From Acidilobus sp. 7A (lineage in GTDB: Archaea; Thermoproteota; Thermoprotei_A; Sulfolobales; Acidilobaceae), in the NCBI RefSeq assembly GCF_003431325.1, contig NZ_CP010515.1, positions 620,001 to 684,000 on the forward strand: DNA of 64,000 nt, read 5' to 3'. The translations under genes were made by a program, and so were the position numbers. Position 1 is the first letter of the stretch, and each line of letters opens with the position of its first letter. The notes beneath the pieces were generated by a model. The model was not told the DNA's origin. It saw only the letters and a list, made by a program, of their open reading frames with translations, and made no database searches. Below, piece by piece: positions 44,541 to 52,939 of this stretch.

Positions 44541-45422
44541 ATGTTAGAGGGTATCAGGAGGACAGTCCTAGCAGTCTCGTCAGAGCAGGTAAGGGGGGCG
44601 GCATGGTCCGCTGAGGCCCTTGCAAAGGCCGTCATAGAGGACTCGGAGTCGGGGCGGGCCTCGTGCGATAACGTTGACGATATCTCAAGCCTCATGATCT
44701 CTGCTAACCCAACCATGGGCAGCATAGACAGCCTTGTCTGGGCCCTGAGGGAGGCATGCTACAGCGGCAGGACATTAAAGGAGGGTGCCGAGGCCTTCCT
44801 TGAGTATATGAAGCGGTCCCACGACGAGGTGGTGGCCCACGCCGGGGACCTGATCAAGGGCAAGCGCGCCACAGTGATAACAATAAGCTATAGCAGCAAC
44901 GTGGTTGACGTGCTCTCTGCTATAAAGGACATGGTGACTAAGGTCTATGTACTTGAGAGCCTGCCAGGCGGCGAGGGCAGGAACGCTGCCGCTGAGCTCA
45001 GGTCGAGGAAGGTTAACGTGGAGCTCATAGCTGACGCCGCCGCCAGCTCCTACGTGGGAGAGGCGGACCTGGTACTTATAGGGGCTGACAACGTGACCTC
45101 TGACGGCTGCGTCTATAACAAGTTAGGCTCTAAGAACCTGGCAATACTCGCGGGCTACTTCGGCAAGCCGGTCATAGCGACCTTTGAGCCATACAAGATA
45201 ACGCAGGACTCCCATTGCGGGGGCGTGAGGCTGCTTGAGAGGACCTACCAGGCGGAGCCCTGGGGCGAGGTGACTTACAAGGTCTTCGACGAGCTCTCGA
45301 GGGACCTTGTGGACGCCTTGCTGAGCGCCAGGGGGCTGAGCGACAACACGCCCGCCCAGCTCTCCTCGCTGAGGAAGTCGTTCGAGGAGTGGGTGATGTC
45401 AAGAATTGAAGGAAGGAAATGA
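44541..45422 (+). CDS. eIF2B-alpha/ribose-1,5-bisphosphate-isomerase-like protein
   Basis: 293 aa of the eIF2B regulatory-subunit superfamily. The C-terminal core shows DLVLIGADNVTSDGCVYNKLGS. The archaeal family includes aIF2B-like proteins and ribose-1,5-bisphosphate isomerases. The residues that would separate these are not clear to me. A TATA-like GTTTTTATAG lies just upstream at about 44517-44527. Confidence 0.78.
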   Translation: MLEGIRRTVLAVSSEQVRGAAWSAEALAKAVIEDSESGRASCDNVDDISSLMISANPTMGSIDSLVWALREACYSGRTLKEGAEAFLEYMKRSHDEVVAHAGDLIKGKRATVITISYSSNVVDVLSAIKDMVTKVYVLESLPGGEGRNAAAELRSRKVNVELIADAAASSYVGEADLVLIGADNVTSDGCVYNKLGSKNLAILAGYFGKPVIATFEPYKITQDSHCGGVRLLERTYQAEPWGEVTYKVFDELSRDLVDALLSARGLSDNTPAQLSSLRKSFEEWVMSRIEGRK

Positions 45423-45780
45423 TGGTGAGGAGCCCTCTCTAACTGAGTTGGAGAAGCTCATCCTGACGCACATATATAAGTATGGACCTGACAGCCCATG
45501 GTACATGGCCAGGAGGCTCATGGGGGCCAGCGGGTGGGCCCCTAAGTACAGCGAGGATGAAATAGAGAGGGCCTGCAGCGACCTGGAGGCTAGGGGGTAT
45601 CTTACCAGGTTCAGGGGACAACTTAAAAGGGAGGTGACCTCCTCGGTCAAGCCGTGGCTTAAGTTTAAGTCTAGGGAGATGGGTCATAAGCCGAGCGGCA
45701 TTTACTATGACTTAACTAAAGCTGGAAGGAGGCTTGCATCAGGTATTTATAAGGCCATGAGGCAGGAAGGTCAAGGCTAG
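45406..45780 (+). CDS. Winged-helix protein (DUF2250-like)
   Basis: 124 aa from a TTG. The pattern ILTHIYKYGPDSPWYMARRL, YSEDEIERACSDLEARGYL and IYYDLTKAGRRLA resembles the archaeal DUF2250 winged-helix family. It overlaps the end of the eIF2B-like gene by 17 nt and so is coupled to it. The next feature downstream is the tnpB right end. Confidence 0.6.
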   Translation: MKEGNDGEEPSLTELEKLILTHIYKYGPDSPWYMARRLMGASGWAPKYSEDEIERACSDLEARGYLTRFRGQLKREVTSSVKPWLKFKSREMGHKPSGIYYDLTKAGRRLASGIYKAMRQEGQG

Positions 45781-45814
45781 TTATAGATTCAACTGGTGAT
45801 GTTTATGGGTGTGA

Positions 45815-45842
45815 CTGACCTCCTCCCCGCCCTAAAGGGCGA
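45815..45842 (-). repeat. Right-end hairpin of the TnpB element
   Basis: Hairpin GCCCTAAAGGGC-type, followed on the minus strand by GGGGAGGAGGTCAG, sits at the 3' end of tnpB. The TAG stop of tnpB lies inside the hairpin, and the C-terminal codons read through it. The position and form suit the guide-RNA-encoding right end of IS200/IS605-type elements. A 25/28 match in inverted orientation is at 47581-47608. Confidence 0.65.
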
Positions 45843-47034
45843 GGGTTCCCTTAGGGCGGTTCACAGGTTCCCCCCATCTGTTCGGGCTTACATCTGTCAC
45901 CTGGGGGGCAGTCGGGGTGGCCAGAGATCCCCCCATCTTGCTAAGCGCCCTCCCCTCAATGTTCAGTATAGCTATTGTGTCCCTGTCAGCCTCAAAACCA
46001 CATTTAGGGCACCTGAGCCTGCGATAGCCAACCTCTACGAGCTTAGTACCGCACCTTGGACACGTAGAGGACGTGTCAGCTGGGTCAACTACGAACAGCG
46101 GCACCCCGTTCTTTTCGGCCTGCCAGTCAAGCCAGAGCCCCAGCCTCCTGTAGCCGAGCGCTATCAGGGCTGTCCTGTGCCCCTTCGGGAGCTCCCTTAG
46201 GCTCTCTATCAGCCCCGTGAGGTCCTCCCTGGCTACCGCCAGCTGGCTTTGCTTAGCCAGTGATATTATTGTATGTGATACCTTCCTGGCCCAGTCCTCT
46301 AAAATGTTCTTTGTCTTCCTGCGGAAGTGCCTTATCCTCCTCCTTACACCGCTCCTCCTACGCCAGGCCCTGTACCTTGAGGAGGAGTACTTCCCCTGAA
46401 GCCTTTCAGCGAGCCTCCTGTAGCGCAGGGCCCTCTCAACGGGCGTCTCAACCCTTACCTCAACGCGTGAGTTGCCAACGACTATCTGCCTCTCGTTCAC
46501 GTCAACTGCCAGCACGCCCTTGGGGGCGTACTTGGCTGGCCTTGGCACACGCTTGGTCACATAAAGGTCAAACCTGCCGTCCCTAAATACAAGCCTGGCC
46601 TCTCTGTTAGGGAAGTCGTCATACCTCCTATCCCAACCAATTACCCTGAGCTTATAACCTCCTGCTAGCTCCATATGGTTATCCTTTATCCTGTAGCCCT
46701 CTTCATATGTCAGCCACATGCTTAGGTTCCTAGCTGTTGGCACAGCGCCCCTTCTCGGGTTCTTAAGCCACGACCTGGCTATAGCTATGGCCTCCCTGTA
46801 GCAGTCCTGGGCGACCCTGGATGGCAGGCCGTACCTCTCCCTCAGGTCATTATACAGGAGCCTGTGGGCCTTGGTGAGGCTCAGGGCCCTGCTCGCTATT
46901 ATTGCCCTTACCGAGTAGTTTAGGGCGTCCCTGTACCTCTTCATGAGGTTCACTAAGGCCTGCTGTTGCTCGGGCTCGGGGCTAACCCTCATTTTAACAC
47001 TCAGGGTTAGCTCTCCCTCACCGCCCGCGGGCAT
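45832..47034 (-). CDS. tnpB: TnpB, RNA-guided endonuclease of IS200/IS605-type element
   Basis: 400 aa, apparently full length. The RuvC-like active site residues are D178 in LAVDVNERQ, E270 in AREDLTGL, and D350/D352 in EADRDTIAILNI. A zinc ribbon (C325, C328, C342, C345) sits before the last. TnpB proteins cut DNA guided by an RNA from the element's right end. No TnpA transposase is nearby, so movement would need one from elsewhere. The start overlaps a small upstream ORF by 17 nt. Confidence 0.92.
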   Translation of the reverse strand: MPAGGEGELTLSVKMRVSPEPEQQQALVNLMKRYRDALNYSVRAIIASRALSLTKAHRLLYNDLRERYGLPSRVAQDCYREAIAIARSWLKNPRRGAVPTARNLSMWLTYEEGYRIKDNHMELAGGYKLRVIGWDRRYDDFPNREARLVFRDGRFDLYVTKRVPRPAKYAPKGVLAVDVNERQIVVGNSRVEVRVETPVERALRYRRLAERLQGKYSSSRYRAWRRRSGVRRRIRHFRRKTKNILEDWARKVSHTIISLAKQSQLAVAREDLTGLIESLRELPKGHRTALIALGYRRLGLWLDWQAEKNGVPLFVVDPADTSSTCPRCGTKLVEVGYRRLRCPKCGFEADRDTIAILNIEGRALSKMGGSLATPTAPQVTDVSPNRWGEPVNRPKGTLAL

Positions 47035-47206
47035 TCACTCCACCCTGTTCTTCTGAATGTCCACCTTCCTCATACAGTTGGGGCATGTAAAGCCTCAGGA
47101 ACTCAAGGAGGTCATCACCGCCGCCCTCGGGAAGGGCCCTCGTTCTCAGGGCCTCGACGAGTGCGGGCCCTTCACCCCTCACTGGGCAGCTCACCCACGT
47201 AACCAT
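47018..47206 (-). CDS. Small ORF coupled to tnpB (hypothetical)
   Basis: About 62 aa from ATG 47206 (MVTWVSCPVRGEG), with a Glu/Gly-rich end. It starts just after the 30-bp palindrome that would serve as its promoter and ends 17 nt inside tnpB. A longer frame upstream would cross the palindrome. No family is recognised; it may be a translated leader or an accessory protein of the element. Confidence 0.4.
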   Translation of the reverse strand: MVTWVSCPVRGEGPALVEALRTRALPEGGGDDLLEFLRLYMPQLYEEGGHSEEQGGVNARGR

Positions 47207-47207
47207 A

Positions 47208-47237
47208 TGATAGAAAAGCTTATAAGCTTTTCTATCA
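47208..47237. promoter_or_regulatory. Perfect 30-bp palindrome, predicted bidirectional promoter/operator
   Basis: TGATAGAAAAGCTTA and its exact reverse complement meet here, giving 30 bases identical on both strands. The centre reads CTTATAAG, TATA-like in both directions. The small ORF/tnpB run left and the 52-codon ORF runs right. A dimeric regulator could bind the symmetric arms. Confidence 0.65.
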
Positions 47238-47258
47238 ACTCTAGCTTTTGATGATAGC

Positions 47259-47417
47259 ATGGCTAAGTTCATATACGTCGAGAGCACGGTGATAAAGTAC
47301 AGGGGCGGGACCGTGGTCCTTTACCCGCTGGCTAAGTACCAGCCAGAGGTGAAGCCTCTGCACGGTAGGAAGGTGCACGTGATAATAATAGCGGAGGAGT
47401 GGCGTTATTCTCTATAA
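47259..47417 (+). CDS. 52-aa basic protein, AbrB-like, divergent from tnpB
   Basis: The frame ATG 47259 to TAA 47417 encodes a 52-aa protein beginning MAKFIYVESTVIKYRGG. The order of strands (TVVLYPLAKYQ, GRKVHVIIIAEE) is reminiscent of the beta-rich AbrB/SpoVT fold, which is an inference from pattern only. It begins about 35 nt from the palindrome's TATA-like core. If it is a DNA-binding protein, the palindrome would be a natural operator for autoregulation and for control of tnpB. Confidence 0.6.
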   Translation: MAKFIYVESTVIKYRGGTVVLYPLAKYQPEVKPLHGRKVHVIIIAEEWRYSL

Positions 47418-47580
47418 ACCTATATGAATGTTAAAACAGCTACGTAAGGCGCGTTAAACACACTAAAGAAACAGTGAACCTAATGGTTTCAACCGTAAAG
47501 AAGGCCCCTATTTTCATCATAGATCATAACTGAGTAGCACACCCGTAAAAGGGGTGTAAACCCTGAGACCTCGGGGTCCA

Positions 47581-47608
47581 TCGCCCTTCAGGGCGTGGAG
47601 AAGGTCAG
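47581..47608 (+). repeat. Inverted copy of the TnpB right end
   Basis: Hairpin GCCCTTCAGGGC followed by GTGGAGAAGGTCAG. Read on the other strand it matches the end at 45815-45842 at 25 of 28 positions. Just upstream, at about 47533-47580, two more stem-loops (ACACCC...GGGTGT and ACCCTGAG...CTCGGGGT) make an RNA-like array. No transposase gene is read towards it; only the 52-aa ORF precedes it. Confidence 0.6.
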
Positions 47609-47681
47609 CAAAGTCCATTAGTAGGCCTGGCTAACAGGATTTAAGAGACCTCCGCATCTGCTAAGACTTCCTGGGCGCGGC

Positions 47682-48637
47682 ATGGCCCTCAGCGACACTT
47701 ATGATGCAATGTCACGGCGCCCTGGCCACGGTGTGCTGTACTTCCTTTTACTGTCGCCTTGGTAGTGGCTGCAGCGATAATTGTAGGCTATGTGCTTATA
47801 GAGCTAAAGCTTATACCCACAGGGTTTGAGAACTACGTTTACGGCATACTTTGGCTTATAGTCTCAATCTCAGTGACGCAGCTAATTGCGATGGCCATTA
47901 AGAGCAGGCTGTCCTCGACGGTGGGTTCTGCTAACGCCTCCTCAGTGGCCTTCATAGTGAGGCTTAGCGGCTACGTGATTGCGTTTGTGGTGTTTCTTGC
48001 AATAATAAGGGTAGGGGTAACAGAGGCCCTGGCAGCCGGCGGCTTCACAGGGCTGGTGGTAGGACTTGCCTCTCAGTTCGTCCTCTCTAACATATTTGGC
48101 GGCATAGTAATAATACTTACGAGACCCTTCAGGGTGGGCGACAGGATAACGTTCAGCACCTGGCAGTACGGCCTTATAGTGCCCTCCTACCCGCCCAAGT
48201 TCTTCTCAACTGACTACTTGGTGCCCGGCTATACTGGCGTTGTAGAGGAGATAAACCTGATGTACACAGTTATACTCTCGGATGACAACGTTCCAATAAA
48301 GGTGCCAAACAGCGTCATGGCCCAGGCGGCGATATTTGTCCACTCAGGCAACGAGGTCAGAAGGGTCAGGACGCGTTACGAGGTTCCCAAGGACCTTGAC
48401 CCTGAGGTGGTCATAAAGAGGCTCGAGAAGGAACTTTCAGCGCTTCCTATCGTGGCCGATGTGCCCACGATAAGGGTCATAGAGAGTAGTCAGAGCACCT
48501 ATGTCCTAGCAATAGACGCTAGGTGTAAGACGATGTTTGAGGACGAGGCACGGCACAGCATCTTAATAACTGTAATGAAGACCATTAAAGCTATTCAGGA
48601 GGAACAGAAGGGGGCTAAGCTCAGTGGCCAGCCCTAG
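47682..48637 (+). CDS. MscS-family mechanosensitive channel, N-terminus possibly frameshifted
   Basis: The MscS core is clear from 47759: several N-terminal helices, then GLVVGLASQFVLSNIFGGIVI (pore-lining) and PFRVGDRITF (beta domain). The in-frame start would be the TTG at 47759. An ATG at 47682 with a TATA-like TTTAAG at about 47640 opens a hydrophobic frame (GHGVLYFLLLS) that stops near 47763 and would join the core only with a one-base shift. The gene may therefore carry a frameshift or simply start at 47759. Confidence 0.72.
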
Positions 48638-49752
48638 CGGCCCCTCCTCCTGGTCCTCAGGGCGACTAACATTAGCAGCGAGGCCAGGAGGGGCGAACCT
48701 ATGACAAGGGCTCCACCATAACCGTCCTCTATAAGTGCCGCAATTACAACGCCACCCAAGATGCCGCTGAACGCCTTGCCAGTGTACATAGCAGCATTAT
48801 TTGACGTTGAGAACGCCTCGCCGTAGAGGTCGCCAACAATGCTGAAGAACAGCGGTATCTGGGCCCCTCCAAAGAGGCCCACCATGGCAACTGAGGCCAC
48901 CCTGAGCTGCGGCGGCCCCATAAGGGATGAGGCAGAGAAGGCCGCTATGACGACGAGGGAGAGCTCTATGGTCTTTGGCCTTCCCAGCCTGTCTGAGAGC
49001 GCCCCGAGCAGCGGCCTGCCGAGGCCGCTGAAGAGTGGGAAGAGGGAGACCGCCACGCTCAGCAGGTACCCCCTGAGGCCCGTCAGCGGCCTGAGGGAGC
49101 TTGAGAAGGAGACCAGGGGCACGATGGCGAAGACAAAGGTAGCGTAGAGGAGCCACCAGCTGACCCCTCTCACAGCCTTGGAGACGCTGACTCCCCTCAG
49201 CCCGCCCGGGTACTTAAGGGTTGCCGCTATGACTGTGAGGGCCACGAGCTCCACTAGTCCTATTGCAAGGGCCGCCTCCCTGAAGTCCCTTGAGGACTCT
49301 ATGAGCGGGTTGGCAACTGCCGCCCCGAGGCCGAAGCCGAGGCTCACGAGGCCTGTGGCGAGGCCCCTCCTGTCTGGGAACCACTTGACTGCCACGTTTG
49401 AGGCTATGCCGTACAGGACCCCCTCGCCCACGCTGCCAAGCCCCCAGGCAACGTAGAACTCTATCACATCTCTCGAGAACGCCGTTCCAAGGAAGCCGAC
49501 AGCTGAGAGGAGCGCCGCGGCGGGCGCTATGACCCTTGGTCCCCTCGCGTCTGCCAGGGGGCCGAGCGCCAGCTGGGAGACCGTGGAGAGCACAGCAAAT
49601 ATTGAGAATGCTGTGGCGACCTTAATGAGGCTGACTTCAAGGCCTGAGGCTATCATCGGCCCCAGGACGTTCCAGGAGTACTGGTAGAGGGAGTTAAACG
49701 CCATAACCGCGAAGCTGGCGGCCAGGAGGGTCTCCCTGCGCGTCCTGAGCAC
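48634..49752 (-). CDS. Major facilitator transporter (oxalate/formate-antiporter-like)
   Basis: 372 aa, about 12 hydrophobic helices. ADARGPRVIAP and ALSDRLGRPKTIE correspond to the two MFS A-loops, and the sequence style resembles OFA-type carriers. Its stop overlaps the end of the MscS gene by 4 nt in convergent orientation. Possible ligands are small organic acids. Confidence 0.72.
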   Translation of the reverse strand: MLRTRRETLLAASFAVMAFNSLYQYSWNVLGPMIASGLEVSLIKVATAFSIFAVLSTVSQLALGPLADARGPRVIAPAAALLSAVGFLGTAFSRDVIEFYVAWGLGSVGEGVLYGIASNVAVKWFPDRRGLATGLVSLGFGLGAAVANPLIESSRDFREAALAIGLVELVALTVIAATLKYPGGLRGVSVSKAVRGVSWWLLYATFVFAIVPLVSFSSSLRPLTGLRGYLLSVAVSLFPLFSGLGRPLLGALSDRLGRPKTIELSLVVIAAFSASSLMGPPQLRVASVAMVGLFGGAQIPLFFSIVGDLYGEAFSTSNNAAMYTGKAFSGILGGVVIAALIEDGYGGALVIGSPLLASLLMLVALRTRRRGR

Positions 49753-49839
49753 CTGGGTCGACGTAGGGCGGCAACTAATATAATAGCTCCTCCTAATATC
49801 TTATTAAAAAGGCTAGTCCCAGGCTTAGGGTCGCTTTAG

Positions 49840-50592
49840 GTGACAGCCTTGAGTGAAGGCGAGCTAGAGTCCAAGTTGAGGAGCCTGCTAGGCCTAAACA
49901 AGTATGAGGCTGAGACCTACTCGGCGCTGCTAAGGCTTGGCAGCGGCAGGCCTGCAGACATAGCCAGGGAGTCATCAGTTCCGGCTCAGAGGGTCTACGA
50001 CATCCTCAAGAGCCTTGAGTCTATGGGCCTCGTGACTGAGGCTGACGGCGTCTACAGGCTCGTGGACCCAAGGCAGGCTATGTCAGCAATCGCCCAGGCT
50101 GAGGTCCTCCAGAGCCTTGAGAGGGCCAGGGCCCTCAGCGAGCTCGGCGACGAGATAGCCAAGGCCTTCGGCTCTGCCCAGGGGCCCGCCGTGACGCTTA
50201 TCAAGGGGCTTAGCAACGTGCTCGGCGCTGCGGTATCGTATGGGAGCTCGTGCTCCTCGAGGCCGATATTTATGGCCTTTAAGGTCTTCGATAGGCTCCC
50301 CCAGCTGCTGCCGGAGCTCAGGAGGCTCGTCAGGTCGCTGCCCTCGGGGGCCCTTATAATTGTCCCTAGGGGGCTTCTAGCCAAGTATAAGGAGAGCGCC
50401 GAGGAGTTCAGGGGCTACGGAGTTGAGTTTGTGGAGTCAGACCTGGCCCTCCTTGATCTAATGGTCTCTTGTAATACGGTGATAGTCGGGCTCCCGCGCG
50501 GGGACGACGCTGTAGCGGTTGTAGTTAACGACAAGGACTTCGCCGAGGCTATGTACAACAGGCTTGAGGCCCTGCTGGCAGGCCGCGCCTAG
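49840..50592 (+). CDS. TrmB-family transcriptional regulator
   Basis: 250 aa from a GTG. The N-terminal winged helix (LGLNKYEAETYSALLRLGSG, ARESSVPAQRVYDILKSLE) is the TrmB helix-turn-helix domain. The C-terminal domain would bind an effector sugar or metabolite. It is divergent from the MFS gene, so it may control that gene or itself. Confidence 0.82.
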   Translation: MTALSEGELESKLRSLLGLNKYEAETYSALLRLGSGRPADIARESSVPAQRVYDILKSLESMGLVTEADGVYRLVDPRQAMSAIAQAEVLQSLERARALSELGDEIAKAFGSAQGPAVTLIKGLSNVLGAAVSYGSSCSSRPIFMAFKVFDRLPQLLPELRRLVRSLPSGALIIVPRGLLAKYKESAEEFRGYGVEFVESDLALLDLMVSCNTVIVGLPRGDDAVAVVVNDKDFAEAMYNRLEALLAGRA

Positions 50593-51497
50593 GGCGGCAG
50601 GGGCTCCCCCCTCCTCAGGGCGTCAATCAGGCCGTCTATTGTGTTCTCAAGGAAGCCCCTGACCATGAACTCCTCGCCGGCTGAGACGAGGAGGCCCACG
50701 TCAGCGTCGCTCTTGGCCAGGGCCTCAATAGCTGCCTCCCTGTAGTCATCGCCCGTGACGTTCCTGAGCACCTTAAGCCAGCTGACGACCTGCTCCTCGG
50801 CCCTCCTGAGCCACGCCAGCGCGTTATCGTGAACCCCAAAGTGGGTGGGCGCAACCTTGGCCGGCTTGAGGGCTATCATTCTCTCAACGCTGTCATAGTA
50901 CATCTTTGGCTTGAAGGGCGGAGGGGTCGTGGGAAGCATCACCTCGCGGCCCTTCACTGTAAATATTACGCCGGCCGAGTCGCCCGTGAATAGGACCCCC
51001 TCGGGCTCCAGGAGGACGCTCATGTGGTGGCTCGCGTGGCCGGGCGTGTGAACTATCCTCAGCCTCGAGCCCCCTAGAACTATCACTGCCCCATCAGGGG
51101 CCGCCAGCACCCTCTCTGGGCTAGCGGTGAGCGGCCTGCCGTAGGTCTGGGGCAGTATGGGGGCCACCTTGAAGGAGGCCTCGTAGAGCTTCGATGGATC
51201 AACTACGTGCTGAACCCCCCTGGGGTGAGCGTACACAACGGCAGACGGAAAGTCCTTCATCAGGTGGGCGGCGGAGCCAGCATGATCAAGGTGGACGTGC
51301 GTGGCCACTACTATATCTGGCTTAACCGAGAGCTCCTCAAGGCCTGCCTTGAGCTTAGGGTAGCCAGTCTCAGGGCCAGGGTCTATCACTGCGACCTTCT
51401 CATCTATTACAACAAACGAAGATATGTAGCCCTTGAGGTCGCCTGGGCTCACGTCAATAACCTTTACCTCAGCCAAGGCAAGTTCCCCCCGGGCCAC
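50589..51497 (-). CDS. Metallo-beta-lactamase-fold hydrolase
   Basis: 302 aa with the motif THVHLDHAG (metal ligands), HTPGHASHH and the later FTGDSAG aspartate, plus a final THFGVHDN histidine. These build a di-zinc site. The branch includes glyoxalase II- and SoxH-like hydrolases. The substrate is unknown. Its stop overlaps the TrmB stop. Confidence 0.82.
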   Translation of the reverse strand: MARGELALAEVKVIDVSPGDLKGYISSFVVIDEKVAVIDPGPETGYPKLKAGLEELSVKPDIVVATHVHLDHAGSAAHLMKDFPSAVVYAHPRGVQHVVDPSKLYEASFKVAPILPQTYGRPLTASPERVLAAPDGAVIVLGGSRLRIVHTPGHASHHMSVLLEPEGVLFTGDSAGVIFTVKGREVMLPTTPPPFKPKMYYDSVERMIALKPAKVAPTHFGVHDNALAWLRRAEEQVVSWLKVLRNVTGDDYREAAIEALAKSDADVGLLVSAGEEFMVRGFLENTIDGLIDALRRGEPLPP

Positions 51498-51515
51498 AGG
51501 CCGGCTAGGGTTAAA

Positions 51516-52421
51516 GCTTTGAATCTACAGGTCCTAGCTGCTGAGCCAGGCTTGACGCGCGGCACGGCAACGTCACGGGCCTTGGACTACACCCTCATGG
51601 CAGTGATGGCTGCAAGCTTCTCCTCAGCCGCCATATTCGTCCTCCTCAGCGGGGCCCCGGGGCCCGTGGCGGCGACCTGGAGGCTCATATTCTCAACAGC
51701 GATCGTGGCAGCCATAGCCTTCGGCAGGGGCACCCTAGGCCTCCTGAGGAGGCTGAGCAGGAGGGACTACCTGGTAGCTGCGGCGGGCGGCCTGTTCCTG
51801 GCCCTACACTTTGACACCTGGATGGCGAGCCTTCATTATGTCAGCGTTGCTGTCAGCGTCACGATAGTGGACTCCTACCCGGCCCTGCTCGTCATAGTTG
51901 GCACGCTCGCGTTTAACGAAAGGTACAGGGCCTCGGAGGTGGCCGGCGCCGTCCTAGCTATGGTTGGCGTCGCCCTGCTCTCCACCTCAGACCCCCTTAG
52001 GAGGTTCTTCGTAGGGGTGCTGCTCAGCCTCAGCGGCATGGTGTTCATGGTGCTCTACCTGTCAGTAGGCAAGCTCATGAGGGAGAGGCTGGACACTTTC
52101 AGCTACGTCACGGCCGTTTACGCCCCAGCGGCCGCCTTCAGCGCTGCCATCTCAGCGGCCCTGGGCTACAGCCTCACGGGGTACGACGCAGTTTCGTGGC
52201 TCTCCTTCCTGGCCCTCGCCCTGGTCCCGATGATAGGGGGCCACACCGTGATGAACTACCTCATAGGCAGGAGGGACCTCATATCGTCAACTGTCGCCAT
52301 GATGGCCGAACCGGTGGGCTCCGCTGCCCTGGCCTACCTAATATTTGGGCAGAGGGTCACGGCCCTTCAGGGCCTCTACATGGCGATCACGCTCATAGGC
52401 ATAGGCGTTGCGGCGAGCTAA
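51516..52421 (+). CDS. EamA/DMT-superfamily membrane transporter
   Basis: About 301 aa. Ten hydrophobic segments in two repeats (SSAAIFVLLSGAPGPVAATW and AVLAMVGVALLSTSDP) mark the drug/metabolite transporter superfamily. The frame is open back to 51207 but that part is the reverse of the MBL gene, so I place the start at TTG 51516 or TTG 51552, just behind the divergent promoter. The substrate is unknown. Confidence 0.75.
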   Translation, partial: ALNLQVLAAEPGLTRGTATSRALDYTLMAVMAASFSSAAIFVLLSGAPGPVAATWRLIFSTAIVAAIAFGRGTLGLLRRLSRRDYLVAAAGGLFLALHFDTWMASLHYVSVAVSVTIVDSYPALLVIVGTLAFNERYRASEVAGAVLAMVGVALLSTSDPLRRFFVGVLLSLSGMVFMVLYLSVGKLMRERLDTFSYVTAVYAPAAAFSAAISAALGYSLTGYDAVSWLSFLALALVPMIGGHTVMNYLIGRRDLISSTVAMMAEPVGSAALAYLIFGQRVTALQGLYMAITLIGIGVAAS

Positions 52422-52502
52422 GCTGACTGGGGGTTCAGCTCCTACAGCCCCTAGAAGGCCCCTTTATAACTTTTAAGATTCTAACGAACAAAAAGGGCAG
52501 AG

Positions 52503-52784
52503 GTGAGCGGCGTGGCGTCAGCTCAGGTCAGTACTGAGGAGAAGATTAAGCTTGCCATGACCATCCTAACTACTATAGTTAACGACGCGGGCGTCCCTAG
52601 GAACATAAGGAGGGCCGCGGCGACGGCCCTAACTTATCTGAGGGACAGCAGGCTCTCGCCTGCCGTGAGGGCGGCCAACGCTGTTGGGGCTCTCGACGAG
52701 ATAAGCCAGGACCCCAACATGCCGCTCCACGCCAGGACCAAGATATGGCAGGTCCTCACGACGCTTGAGACAATAAGGGACTAA
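52503..52784 (+). CDS. UPF0147 family protein
   Basis: 93 aa. The pattern [22 protein letters not shown] and the [14 protein letters not shown] ending are typical of the UPF0147 family, a small all-helical archaeal protein of unknown function. Starts at GTG 52503 or GTG 52512 are both possible. An AT-rich, T-run-containing stretch of 150 nt follows. Confidence 0.85.
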   Translation: MSGVASAQVSTEEKIKLAMTILTTIVNDAGVPRNIRRAAATALTYLRDSRLSPAVRAANAVGALDEISQDPNMPLHARTKIWQVLTTLETIRD

Positions 52785-52939
52785 GCTGCTGCGGCCTTAG
52801 GACCTTTTTGCGCCTTAGGCCCTGCCTATAATTCCTCAAAATTTATGGTTTATTGCGTTAGCTTAGCCTTTAATATGGACCCTAAGCTTTGACTTTTATT
52901 AACTTTAAATCAAGCTGTACTTAAGGCGTGCGGCTTGCC

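Noticed and set aside
51207-51515. N-terminal extension of the EamA transporter
   Set aside because: It lies on the opposite strand of the MBL hydrolase and is not hydrophobic; it is a shadow.
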